Shown one piece after another: positions 17,262-25,926 of a stretch of 64,000 bases of DNA. The stretch is from Streptomyces lavendofoliae (GTDB taxonomy: Bacteria; Actinomycetota; Actinomycetes; Streptomycetales; Streptomycetaceae), in NCBI RefSeq assembly GCF_014649735.1, contig NZ_BMTP01000011.1:205798-269797 (forward strand). The letters are read 5' to 3'. The notes under the pieces are model-generated. The model had not been told where the DNA came from and searched no databases. It worked only from the letters and a program-made list of their open reading frames with translations. Position numbers and translations under genes: made by a program. Positions within the stretch are counted from its first letter, which is position 1; every line of letters starts with the position of its first letter.

Positions 17262-18281
17262 TCAGTAACGGCGTCCGGCCTGCGTCGCCCGGTAGTGCGA
17301 CGGCGAGACGCCGTACTGCCGGGTAAACGCCAGCCGCAGCGTCTCCGCGGAGCCGAACCCGCAACGGGCCGCCACCCGTCCCACCGGCAAGGCCGTGGTG
17401 GCGAGCAGCTGCGCGGCGGCCTCGGTCCTGGCCTGGCGGACGAATCGGCCGGGCGTCTGGCCTAGGTGCTCCAGGAACAGCCGGGTCAGGTGACGTGGGG
17501 TCACACCCGCGCGGACCGCGAGCGCGGAGGCGCCCAGGTCGTGTTCCGGATGGCTCGTGACGTAGGCGACGAGCTCGCGCACCACCTCGTTCCGGGGCGG
17601 CGGCGCTGCAGTGAACAGGCTCATCTGCGCCTGGTTTCCCGGCCGCTGGAGGTAGGTGACGAGGTTCCGGGCGACTTGGCGGGCCAGGTCGGGGCCGTGG
17701 TCCTCCTCGATGAAAGCGAGCGTCAAATCCAGCGCACTGGTGATGCCGGCCGCCGTGGCGACGTTGCCGTCGCGGACGTAGATCGGGTCCGGGTCCACGG
17801 TCACCGCCGGGTAGCGGGCGGCGAGTTCGCGTGCGTACCGCCAGTGGGTCGTGGCCCGGCGACCGTCCAGCAGACCCGCCGCGGCCAGAACGCTCGCACC
17901 GGTGCACAGCGACGCCACCCGCCGGCTCTCACTGGCCAGCCGACGGACGTGGCTGACCAGCCGCTGATCCGCGGCGGCCCTCTCGTGCCCCAGGCCACCC
18001 GAGACGACCAGAGTGTCGAGCGGGCCGGTCAGCCGCTCCAGCGGCTGCCGGCTCAGCAAGGTCAGCCCCGCCCCGCACGTGATCGGGTTGCCACCCGGAC
18101 TCACCACGGTGACCCGGTACGGCACGGCGGGCTCACCGAGCCCGTTCGCCATCGCCAGGCTGGTGGAGACGCACGAGATGTCCAGCAGCTCGGCCGAGTC
18201 ATAGCCGACGATCACGATCAACCGGTCGTCCACACGGGTGACCCTAGGCGCTAAAGACGACCAGCCCAAGGTTTCTGACAT
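17262..18281 (-). CDS. GlxA-type AraC-family regulator (DJ-1/PfpI domain plus AraC HTH)
   Basis: 339 residues. The N-terminal 190 residues form a DJ-1/PfpI (glutamine-amidotransferase-like) domain with a Cys in the nucleophile elbow (SLCTGAS, Cys126). The C-terminal 100 residues are a double helix-turn-helix of AraC type, ending with RVAARCGFGSAETLRLAFTR QYG-like family residues. Such proteins sense small nitrogen-containing ligands and activate adjacent genes. The divergent neighbour is the small membrane protein at 18366, a possible target. The start is uncertain: the ATG at 18281 lacks a strong ribosome site, and a GTG at residue 17 is an alternative. Confidence 0.85.
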   Translation of the reverse strand: MSETLGWSSLAPRVTRVDDRLIVIVGYDSAELLDISCVSTSLAMANGLGEPAVPYRVTVVSPGGNPITCGAGLTLLSRQPLERLTGPLDTLVVSGGLGHERAAADQRLVSHVRRLASESRRVASLCTGASVLAAAGLLDGRRATTHWRYARELAARYPAVTVDPDPIYVRDGNVATAAGITSALDLTLAFIEEDHGPDLARQVARNLVTYLQRPGNQAQMSLFTAAPPPRNEVVRELVAYVTSHPEHDLGASALAVRAGVTPRHLTRLFLEHLGQTPGRFVRQARTEAAAQLLATTALPVGRVAARCGFGSAETLRLAFTRQYGVSPSHYRATQAGRRY

Positions 18282-18365
18282 TTACTCAGCGACCGGGGGC
18301 CCGGCGGGCCGCCAGGGCGGAGACTCAGGACCATCACCGACACCATCATCCGGGGGGACCGCACG

Positions 18366-18821
18366 ATGACCGACACCGCACGCGACGACACGACCGGCCC
18401 GAAGCGGTCCGCGCCCGCCCGCCTGCTGATTGCGGCCGGACACCGCTGGCCCACCCTGCTCGCCGTCGCCCTGGCGGTCGCCACCTTCGCGGACGGGCTG
18501 CCCGGCCTCGCCTTCCTGGCCTGGCTGCTGTTTGTCATGCCCGTCTGCTACCTGCTCTTCGGAGCCGCCCGCGGCGAGTTCCGGCCGCGGGGCGCACTCG
18601 CCCGCCAGCTCTACGGGCTGCTCGCCTTCGGTACCGTCGCCCTGCTGGCGCTCGCCCTCGACGACACCCTCGCGCGTTATCTCCTGGCAGCGGGCTGGCT
18701 CGGCCACGCAGCCTGGGACTTCGCCCACCGCCGCACCGGCCGGGTGGTGCCACGGGCCTGGTCCGAGTGGTGCTGCGTCGTCGACCTGCTGGGCGCCGTC
18801 GCCCTGCTCGCCCTGGCGTAG
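18366..18821 (+). CDS. small integral membrane protein
   Basis: 151 residues with about four hydrophobic helices (residues 31-50, 51-68, 84-100, 130-150) separated by short charged loops. The N-terminus is hydrophilic (MTDTARDDTTGPKRSAPARL). No motif that I can tie to a transport or enzyme family. It starts 84 bp from the divergent GlxA-type regulator and may be under its control. Confidence 0.7.
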   Translation: MTDTARDDTTGPKRSAPARLLIAAGHRWPTLLAVALAVATFADGLPGLAFLAWLLFVMPVCYLLFGAARGEFRPRGALARQLYGLLAFGTVALLALALDDTLARYLLAAGWLGHAAWDFAHRRTGRVVPRAWSEWCCVVDLLGAVALLALA

Positions 18822-19639
18822 CCGGCGCACCGGCGCCCGTCATCTCCGCATCAGCTCTCAGGGTCCACGTCGCCGACGAGCCAGGTGAGCATCGTGGGCG
18901 GGCGTCGAAGTGGCCGTCGTGTCCGGCCTCCGCCTGCCTGGTCAGGACCGAGTCGAGCACCAACCGGTTTCCGTACTTGCGCACCCCGCCGCCCTTTCGC
19001 TGGTCACACACGGAAGAAGCGGCTGGATGATCTCCCACGCCTCCTCGCGCAGGCTGATGGATAGCATGAGCCGCTTACGGCCTCGGAATTGTCACACCGG
19101 CACACACACCACGTGATCATTCCGGGGCCGTTGCCATGCCCGACGACCAAGGCTCAGTCACGCGCCGCTCACGATCGGCCACCCGACAGGCTCTCAGGCA
19201 GGGGGACAGGTCGAGAGGGCGGCCGCTCGCCTGCCCTGTGCTGTGCGTGCGTTTGACCGGCCGCGCGGGCCGGGAGTGGCGGCCGAGGGCGCGTCCGACC
19301 CGTGCGGCAGCGCACGCCTCGCGTGTCGACGGCCTTCCGAAGCGGCCGAGCGGCAGCACCGTGCACATGCGCGGGCTTCACGGGCGTCCAGCCGCGGACG
19401 GGAGGCATCTCCGACGCCGGTCACCTCGTGGCTGGTGCGGTTCGCCTGCTGTCCGATGCCGAGCAACTCCCGTGTGGTGCCTTCGGTCGGGCGACGGCAT
19501 GAGTGGGCGCGCGTTCCGCCAGGTCGCGGCGCGCCTGTCGAACCTTGATCCGACATCTCGAACTCACGTAGCGCTTTGAATCCTGATCGCTGGGTGATTT
19601 CTCTTGGGTCGTCATGAGTGGTGGAGTCTGCGGCGGCCC
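18822..19639. other. IS debris without an intact gene
   Basis: On the minus strand between about 19080 and 18930, broken frames give LREEAWEIIQPLLPCV and KGGGVRKYGNRLVLDSVL, recognisable as the beginning of an IS5-type transposase split by frameshifts. The rest (19100-19640) shows no family resemblance in any frame. Confidence 0.5.
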
Positions 19640-20289
19640 AGGCGTCAGGCCGTCGAGCGGGACGAGTCCGAGATCGCCCGATGGGTCGCCCAGGAGTGGC
19701 CACGCATGAAAGGGGGGCGGTGAAGAAACGTGCCCGGATCCAGTCCTTCGACGAATCAGGCGTTCGCTGCTGCCCGAGGTACGTCGCACCTACGCACCCC
19801 CGCGGCCGCACTCCGCTCTTGCGGCACCGGCTGAACTGGACAGGAGCCGGGATGGCTGCCGCCCTGGGCTATCACGCCGCCGACCCCGAACGCGGCCCGC
19901 GGCTGTGCTTCCCCCTCAAGCCGGGCAGCACCACTTCCCTGATCGAGGTGCTGGAACAGATCAAGACCTTCTACGCCGGTGAGTCGGTGGTGTTGGTAGG
20001 GGACGGACTGTCCGCCCACTGGAGTCGGGGCATGCGGGCCTGGGTGGCCGAGCGGGACTGGCTGACGCTCGAGCGGCTGCCGGCCTACGCACCCGAACTC
20101 AACCCGGTCGATCTGCTGTGGTCGGCCATCAAGACCTGCGAGCTGGCCAACCTCGCCGGCGACCACCTCGCCGATGTGGCTGACGCAGCCGAACGTGGCA
20201 TCCACCGAGTCTGCTACAGCGAGCAACTCCCGTGGTCTTTCCTCACCCACACCGGCCTGGCCATTCATCCCCAACCACCAAAGAACTAA
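19640..20289 (+). pseudogene. IS630-type transposase, 5'-truncated and frameshifted
   Basis: The DDE domain is well preserved: QSFDESGV (first Asp), VVLVGDGLSAHW (second Asp) and LPAYAPELNPVDLLWSAIKT (Glu region of the IS630/Tc1 group). Upstream, another frame gives RRPRRQAVERDESEIARWVA and then QEWPRMK; the shift occurs at a run of six or more Gs near 19709. The N-terminal helix-turn-helix region is missing. The C-terminal frame alone (from 19618) is open for 223 residues but lacks the DNA-binding part. Confidence 0.75.
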
Positions 20290-20548
20290 CGAAAAATTCA
20301 GTAGAAGAGTGTTCTGTCCTGGTGATGGTGTTTGGGCGGCTGTGGGCCGACCTGAGCTGGGGATGTCGGCGCCGGACGCTGTTTTTGTCACTCGGCTGCG
20401 GAGCAGCCGTGTGGGCATGCCACTTGGTTGTGAGCGCGCGGCGTGATGGCTACGCCGTTACACGGGATGCGGCCTCGTTTGGAGCGCTGGATCAGCGTTG
20501 CCAAAAGCCAGTTGAGATGGTGCCTTTAATGGGGAAGGGTCTGTGGTC
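20290..20548. other. spacer upstream of the YCII gene
   Basis: No gene. It should hold the promoter of the YCII gene. A GGGGAAGGG purine run at 20531-20539 serves as its ribosome site. Confidence 0.4.
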
Positions 20549-21097
20549 ATGGAGTTCTTCTGCTATCACCGTGACCGGCCCGGCTCCCTCGCGTTACGCG
20601 AGGAGTTGCTGGAGGAGCACTGGGCCTACATGGACCGGCACGCGAAGGAGCTGATCGCTCGCGGCCCGACCTTCGCCGATGATGGTGAAACATCCACCGG
20701 CAGCGTGCACATCGTCGACCTGCCGGATCCCGCTGCCGCCCGCGCGTTCGCCTTCGACGAGCCCAACTACCAGGCGGGCGTGTACCGGGATGTGCTGCTG
20801 CGCCGGTGGCGCAACGTGCTGGGGCGCACCATGTGGGATTTCCCCGGTGGCCGGACCGATGGCAACAGGTACCTGGTGCTCGGGCTCGGCGAGGGCCCCG
20901 CCGCCGACCTTGCCCTGCCGCTCGACCGGAACGAGCTGGTCGCGTACGGGCCGCTGCTGTCGGACGACGGCGACACCTGGCTGGGTACGGCGGTGCTGCT
21001 TAGGGCCCCGGATCCGGACACGGCACGAGCCGTCCTGAATCCGGACCGGTACGCGGACGTCGAGGTCCACGACTGGGAGTTCGGCGGGCGTCGATGA
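20549..21097 (+). CDS. YCII-related domain protein (tandem YCII-like halves)
   Basis: 182 residues. The N-terminal half (MEFFCYHRDRPGSLALREEL, then LLEEHWAYMDRHAKELIARG and GSVHIVDLPDPAAARAF) is a YCII/dimeric ferredoxin-like fold. The second half repeats the layout (PLDRNELVAYGPLLSDDGDT, ending VHDWEFGGRR). YCII proteins are small ferredoxin-like folds, some with enzymatic roles in dechlorination or catabolism, most uncharacterised. The ATG at 20549 is preferred over a GTG two codons upstream because of its spacing from the ribosome site. A decayed copy of its C-terminal half lies at 3415-3627 beside the MerR gene. Confidence 0.8.
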   Translation: MEFFCYHRDRPGSLALREELLEEHWAYMDRHAKELIARGPTFADDGETSTGSVHIVDLPDPAAARAFAFDEPNYQAGVYRDVLLRRWRNVLGRTMWDFPGGRTDGNRYLVLGLGEGPAADLALPLDRNELVAYGPLLSDDGDTWLGTAVLLRAPDPDTARAVLNPDRYADVEVHDWEFGGRR

Positions 21098-21161
21098 GTC
21101 ACGAAGGCACCGGGTTGACGTTATCTCCGGAGCACATTGACCTGGGACAGGAGTGGTGACG

Positions 21162-22307
21162 ATGGCGCTGCGGGCGGTTCCGCTGGTGGGCGGGCCGGTG
21201 GAGGTACGAGGTGCGTTGGACCTGGAGACCACACAGGCAGGGGTGATGCCGCGCCGGTTGCCCGCGTGGACCAAGGAGCAGTACCAGGACCCGTCGGTCT
21301 ACGGGGTGACCGTGATGCCTTCAGGGGTGCGGCTGGTGTTCCGCACCGATGCGCGCGCATTGGAGTTCGAGGTACTCACCACCACCGGCCAGCTCGACTC
21401 CGACCCTCACCCTCGCCCGACCGGGATGCTGGAGTTGCTGGTGGACGGCGCCTTGGCCGGGCGTCAGCAGGCGCCGGTGGGCAACGTGCTGCGGATGGCG
21501 GGCCCCGGGGCCGTCCAGCGACTCATCCCGGGCGAGCCAGGGACCGTACGGTTCACCGGGCTGCCAGCCGGCATGAAGGGCGTTGAGTTGTGGTTGCCAC
21601 AGCAGACCCCAACGGAACTGGTGGCACTGCGCGCTGACGGTGACGTGCTGACACCGCTGCCGGACGGGCGGCGCCGCTGGGTGCACCACGGCAGTTCCAT
21701 CAGCCACTGCATCGAGGCTGACGGCCCGACCGGGACCTGGCCGGTGGTGGCGGCTGCGCTCGGAGGGGTGGAGGTGATCAACCTCAGCCAGGCGGGCAAC
21801 GCGCTGCTGGATCCCTATGTCGCCCGGACGATCCGCGATACGCCCGCAGACCTGATCAGCCTCAAGGTGGGCATCAACATCGTGAGCCTCTCCGCCTATC
21901 GACTGCGGACGTTCGGCCCGGCGGTACACGGATTCCTGGACACGATTCGGGATGGACACCCGGACACCCCGCTGCTGTTGATCTCTCCGGTGAGCTGTCC
22001 GGCCCTGGAGGAGGCCCCCGGCCCGACCGCGACCGGCCCGGGCGAGAAGCTCGCTGCCCTGGGCGACCCGGCCGATGTGGCCGGCGGGGCATTGTCGCTG
22101 GCGGTGGTCCGTTCCGAGCTGGCCCGGATCGCTGCGGCACGGCAGGCGTCCGATCCCCACCTCCACTATCTCGACGGACGCGAGCTGCTCGGCCCGGACG
22201 AGGCAGATGACCTGCCCGACGGCCTTCACCCCACCGCCGCCGCATACCGTCGAATGGGCAAGCGCTTTGCAGCCCACGCCTTCGCGACCCACGGTCCCTT
22301 CCGCTGA
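21162..22307 (+). CDS. SGNH/GDSL-type hydrolase with N-terminal beta-sandwich
   Basis: 381 residues from the ATG at 21162, which has AGGAG 8 bases upstream. Residues 1-160 look like an all-beta accessory domain. The hydrolase core follows with block I WVHHGSSISHC (nucleophile Ser in HGSS), block III KVGINIV (Asn), and block V DGLHPTAAAYRRMG with the Asp-x-x-His pair. It has no signal peptide, so it is likely cytoplasmic and acts on an ester or acetylated carbohydrate or lipid. It lies 64 bp after the YCII gene, possibly in one transcript. Confidence 0.87.
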   Translation: MALRAVPLVGGPVEVRGALDLETTQAGVMPRRLPAWTKEQYQDPSVYGVTVMPSGVRLVFRTDARALEFEVLTTTGQLDSDPHPRPTGMLELLVDGALAGRQQAPVGNVLRMAGPGAVQRLIPGEPGTVRFTGLPAGMKGVELWLPQQTPTELVALRADGDVLTPLPDGRRRWVHHGSSISHCIEADGPTGTWPVVAAALGGVEVINLSQAGNALLDPYVARTIRDTPADLISLKVGINIVSLSAYRLRTFGPAVHGFLDTIRDGHPDTPLLLISPVSCPALEEAPGPTATGPGEKLAALGDPADVAGGALSLAVVRSELARIAAARQASDPHLHYLDGRELLGPDEADDLPDGLHPTAAAYRRMGKRFAAHAFATHGPFR

Positions 22308-23018
22308 GTGAGCTGGGCTCCACACCCCGCACCAGGTGCCGAGCTTCCACGCTCTTTCGGCCGGGGATTCAGGCCACTGCTCGCCGCCGATGTCGGGTGG
22401 ATCTGCTTGTGGAGGCCGGGCAGGCGGCCGCCCGGGTGCGTCAGGCCGCAGTGGCCTGTGCACTCGCAGCGGTCGGCTGCCCGCTGGTACCGGATCCGCG
22501 TGCTGATCTCGTTCCAGTCGCGCGGGTACCGGTGCAGGTTCTCGGGACGGATGGGCGCGGTGGCTCCGTTACTCGCCGCTGGCGGCCTGGCGGTGCTCGA
22601 AGGCTTCGAGCAGTTGGCCCAGGTCGTTCGGCTCGGGCACGGTGCCGAACAGGTGCCGCCTTCGGTGAACACGTCCACGTCGGTGGTGTCGGCGTCGAAA
22701 CCAGCAGACGTACGGCCCCTACCACTCGATGAGGGCCGTGGCAACGGTGGCCGAGTCCGACATCAGCGGCGCGGTCTCCAGCACGGTGAGCGCGGCGACG
22801 ACCATCCACATCCGCTCGTCCGGCGTGCGGGGCGGCCGGAGGTAGCCGGTGACGCGGAGCTTGTCCCCGGGGAGCAGGTCGCTACGTCGAGAGCGGCGAA
22901 GAGGGTGGTGGTGCCGGCCCGGACTACGTCCGGCCTGGTTCGGGGCCGTCCGCGGCGTTACGGCCTTCAGTCGGCCCGGGCGTGCGCTGTGCGGACCCGG
23001 CCGTGTGCGCGGCGGGGC
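22308..23018 (-). pseudogene. mosaic of decayed integrative-element genes
   Basis: Minus-strand pieces in different frames can be recognised as coding remnants. 22395-22555: PENLHRYPRDWNEISTRIRY and ADRCECTGHCGLTHPGG, the Cys-rich start of a Streptomyces HNH-like nuclease, cut before the catalytic HNH. 22565-22660: RHLFGTVPEPNDLGQLLEAF before a stop. 22745-22890: DKLRVTGYLRPPRTPDERMW, MVVAALTVLETAPLMSDSAT. Each is truncated or frameshifted. They fit genes of a pSAM2-like or phage element that also supplied the genes to the right. Confidence 0.45.
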
Positions 23019-23231
23019 TCAGGAAGGTCCACGGATGCTGGGAGGAGTCAGGCGGGCGCCGCACCAGCAAATGGCTCCTTCGTGCGGTTGGCGGATGCCG
23101 AGTTCACTGAGGACGGCCCGTATGGCCAGGGCGGAGTCTTCCGGGGTGAGGCTGGCCGGGATGGTGATCTCGTTGGTGTCGCTGTCCCAGGGCCGGATGA
23201 CGCGGGCTGCGGTCCGGATCCGTACGCACAT
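23019..23231 (-). CDS. small conserved protein of phage/integrative-element type
   Basis: 70 residues beginning MCVRIRTAARVIRPWDSDTN, with EITIPASLTPEDSALAIRAV in the middle and a C-terminal ICWCGARL. The CxC plus the N-terminal Cys might bind metal. The ATG at 23231 follows a GGGGG purine run. I recall this protein from many Streptomyces, usually near a small helix-turn-helix gene as here, but no function is known. It reads in the same direction as the XRE regulator gene, about 200 bp downstream of it. Confidence 0.65.
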   Translation of the reverse strand: MCVRIRTAARVIRPWDSDTNEITIPASLTPEDSALAIRAVLSELGIRQPHEGAICWCGARLTPPSIRGPS

Positions 23232-23434
23232 GCACAACCCCCAGTGAGCAGCGGACTCGGCCCTACCTTCCTTTTGTGTGGAGAAAGGCGGTGCGTAGTC
23301 ATCCGTGACTGACGGTAATGGGAGATGGGTGAATCCTCGTAGCGCCAGATGGGCGAAACCCCGACTGTCTGACGGCTCACATGGACCGCAGTGACGTTTT
23401 TCCCGGTGCAAAGGCGGCGGGAGGCTTCGATGCT

Positions 23435-23797
23435 TCAGCTTTGATGGTTGTGCTCGGCGACAGCCCTCATCTGGATTTCGAAGGTTTCCTGTTGCTCTGA
23501 GGTAAGTTCCGCGAAGAGGGCAAGCAGGCGCGTCTCCGCATCGGGGCCCAGGGGGCCGGGCACCTTACGGCCGGCGGCGGCGAAGACCTGCTCGACGGTG
23601 AACTTGGGAAAGGCCTCGGCCAGCCTGCGCAACTTGTCCGGGTGCGGTCCGCGCCCGCCCGCTCGCTTGTGATTGACCCATTTGTTCACGGTGGAGACAT
23701 GGACGTCGATCCGGCGGGCGATCTCAGAGTCGGAGACGTCGTACGTCTCCTTGATGTGCTTGACGAGTGCGGCGAGATCCTCGGGCGGCGTGTCCAC
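23435..23797 (-). CDS. XRE-type helix-turn-helix regulator
   Basis: 120 residues from the GTG at 23797 (VDTPPEDLAALVKHIKETYD). The helix-turn-helix is SDSEIARRIDVHVSTVNKWV, followed by PDKLRRLAEAFPKFTVEQVF, and a C-terminal helix rich in Glu/Gln. The frame is open upstream to an ATG at 23920, which would add 41 basic, low-complexity residues without family resemblance, so the shorter form is preferred. Probably a repressor of the neighbouring element genes. Confidence 0.75.
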   Translation of the reverse strand: MDTPPEDLAALVKHIKETYDVSDSEIARRIDVHVSTVNKWVNHKRAGGRGPHPDKLRRLAEAFPKFTVEQVFAAAGRKVPGPLGPDAETRLLALFAELTSEQQETFEIQMRAVAEHNHQS

Positions 23798-24482
23798 GGG
23801 CCCAGGATCGCGCCCGGCTTTTGTCTTCCGCAAGTCATGGGCTTCCGTGCCTCTTCGACGGGCTCTCGGGGCAGTCGCCCTCAACCCGGTAGGCGCCCGT
23901 TCGCCTTCCTGGTCCGCCATCGACACACAAGAGAACGCGGGGGAGGGGGTGTGAAGCGCACACCCAGGGTAAGACTGTGAATGTAGAAATGTCTCACCTC
24001 GTTCCGGCCGACCGAAAGGCGTGCGGCACTCCAAGCCAAGCCACGCCTCTTGGAGACCACACTCTGTGACCGTGAGGGCGAAGAGGTGGCCCACCTCCCC
24101 GTTCGCGACACATCCAGACGAGCGACCGGGCGCGGCGACCCCGCGACGTGCGGCGCTCTCGCGCCCATACCTGCCTATCGGGCATGCCGGCTTCCAGACC
24201 GACCGTTTATCCCGTCCGGGCGGCACGGCCGGGACACCTGGGCCCCGGGCGGCTCTCTCGGGCCGACCGGCTGCACCGCCCTCACAGCAACCTCGACCTA
24301 ATGGTCGCCCCGCAACGCTTTCGCGACCACTGCCGGCCTGGCACCAACAGCCTCGCTCCGCACCTGAATCACTCAGCGAGGTCCCTGCACATCCCTCCTG
24401 CCGCCCCGGAGTGATTCTCCGCCCTGCACATGCCTGCGCAGGGCGGCGCTCTCGGCCCGGCGCCCCAACACCAGGGAGAGCG
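23798..24482. other. intergenic region between divergent element genes
   Basis: Long frames run through this stretch on both strands but none shows domain resemblance. It separates the XRE gene (left) from the zinc-ribbon gene (right) and should carry their divergent promoters and operators. I see no convincing repeat or -35/-10 pair. Confidence 0.4.
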
Positions 24483-25172
24483 ATGAACATCCCCCGGCCC
24501 CCCCATGTATCAGACGCCATCGCCCACCTCGTTGGCATTGCCCGTGACTGGCCTCTGCTCGCGGAGATGCTCACCACCCATCACGGCGGCCCGTTCCCAC
24601 CGGCAGCCCGGATGAGTGACTACCTGCGTCAGCTCGACGACCTGGACGCCGAAGAGACCGAAGCCGCGTGCCGCCGCAAGACCGCTGATCGGGCAGCCGA
24701 CCTCACAGCGATCCCCCTTGGAGCCCGGCCGGTGCCGATCAGGCTCTCCATCCTCGACACGCAGCGCACGGTCGAAAAGGCGCTGCTCGCCCTCGCCGAC
24801 CAGGTGGCCGCCGACACGCACAGGGCGCCTCTTCCCGTCCGCCCCTCCAGCTTCGCCGCTTCCACCCCGCGCCACTGGCGCCAACAGCACAGAGTCAGCC
24901 GCAACGCGCCGACGGCCGCACTATGGCTACAGGCCCGCCTGCTGGAAACTCCTGCGCTCTCCGAGATCCGCGTGCAGCAGATCACCTTCGTCGCCGCGGG
25001 AGCCGCCCACCGCATCGACCGGGCCCTTAACCTGGCGCGCTTGCAGACTCCGCTTAACCGGCCCTGCCCCCAGTGCGCGGCCCCGGACGGCCTGTTCATC
25101 GAAGGCGGAGACGGTACCGAGCCCGCCGTCTGGTGCGCGCACTGCAGCTGGCGCCGCACGGCACCGGCCTGA
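24483..25172 (+). CDS. phage-like protein with C-terminal zinc ribbon
   Basis: 229 residues. The ATG at 24483 follows GGGAGAG; the longer upstream frame is low-complexity and rejected. The N-terminal 190 residues are helical (including DAIAHLVGIARDWPLLAEML and LWLQARLLETPALSEIRVQQ). The C-terminus carries CPQC (about 205) and CAHCSWRR (about 221), a two-CxxC zinc ribbon. Similar layouts occur in small phage and integrative-element proteins of unknown role. It is divergent from the XRE regulator and upstream of the DNA-modification-like operon. Confidence 0.7.
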   Translation: MNIPRPPHVSDAIAHLVGIARDWPLLAEMLTTHHGGPFPPAARMSDYLRQLDDLDAEETEAACRRKTADRAADLTAIPLGARPVPIRLSILDTQRTVEKALLALADQVAADTHRAPLPVRPSSFAASTPRHWRQQHRVSRNAPTAALWLQARLLETPALSEIRVQQITFVAAGAAHRIDRALNLARLQTPLNRPCPQCAAPDGLFIEGGDGTEPAVWCAHCSWRRTAPA

Positions 25173-25517
25173 CCCGGTCTGGGCCCCTCCCGCCGGAATG
25201 CCCGGACCGCCGGGAAGGCGCCTGACGTGCCAAGAGCGCCTCAAGGAGCCGAGCCAGCAGGCCGTCCGGCCGCACCCTGCCGCGCAGCTACGCCGAAAAC
25301 GGAGCACACCCGGCCGGGACTCTCCTCCGGCGTTCCCGGCCAGGGTGAAGCGATGCTGCTCGGGCGGCGGGGAGACACCGCTTGATGACACGCCCTTCTA
25401 TGATCGCCTGAAACATCGCCGACCTCCCATTAATGTTACTTATCGTGACCTGTTGACCTCGCCGCGTCACACGTCGCATGATGGAACCACGCCCGGCGTG
25501 CCCGGACCCACACCGAC
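25173..25517. other. no supportable gene
   Basis: No frame with family resemblance. Composition stays GC-rich, with an AT-richer patch at 25420-25450. Confidence 0.4.
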
Positions 25518-25548
25518 GCAGGCCCCCGTGTAAACACCGGGGGCCTGC
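25518..25548 (+). terminator. strong intrinsic hairpin
   Basis: Perfect 11-bp stem (GCAGGCCCCCG / CGGGGGCCTGC) with a 9-base loop. It could end transcription from the zinc-ribbon gene or insulate the operon that begins at 25927. Phage and element genomes often use such stems between modules. Confidence 0.65.
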
Positions 25549-25926
25549 CGCGTGTTCGGCTGTCGATCCCCGTGATGACCGGAACGGCATCGACAGCGCT
25601 CTCCCTGCCACCCTCTCGCGCCCACAGCGCCAGCCATCGCCTCGCATCGTCGGCGCCCGGCGCGCTACGCGTCGCCGACGGCCACGCAGATACGTCGCCC
25701 GAATGAACCGAACGCCACGCTGACCCCAGCTCTGACCTCGGCCGGAAGAAAACATCCTTCCCGCTTCCGGAATCCCAGCTCACCTGGCAACCACGTACAC
25801 GCTCGACCAGCGAAGCGAAAGGCTTCCTGGCCGAGCTCCGCACTCTCCCACCCCGCCCGGAGGCACATCCGCAATACAGCGCACGCCCCGATCCAGACCC
25901 CACCTTCCTGCTCAAAGGCGGTTGTC
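25549..25926. other. leader region of the modification-like operon
   Basis: No gene recognised. It probably contains the promoter for the three-gene operon starting at 25927. The ATG there has only a weak GGCGG-type site. Confidence 0.35.

Noticed and set aside
16258..17907. 549-codon minus-strand frame
   Set aside because: Arg/Pro/His-rich translation overlapping the GlxA-type gene in another phase and running through debris; no start signal.
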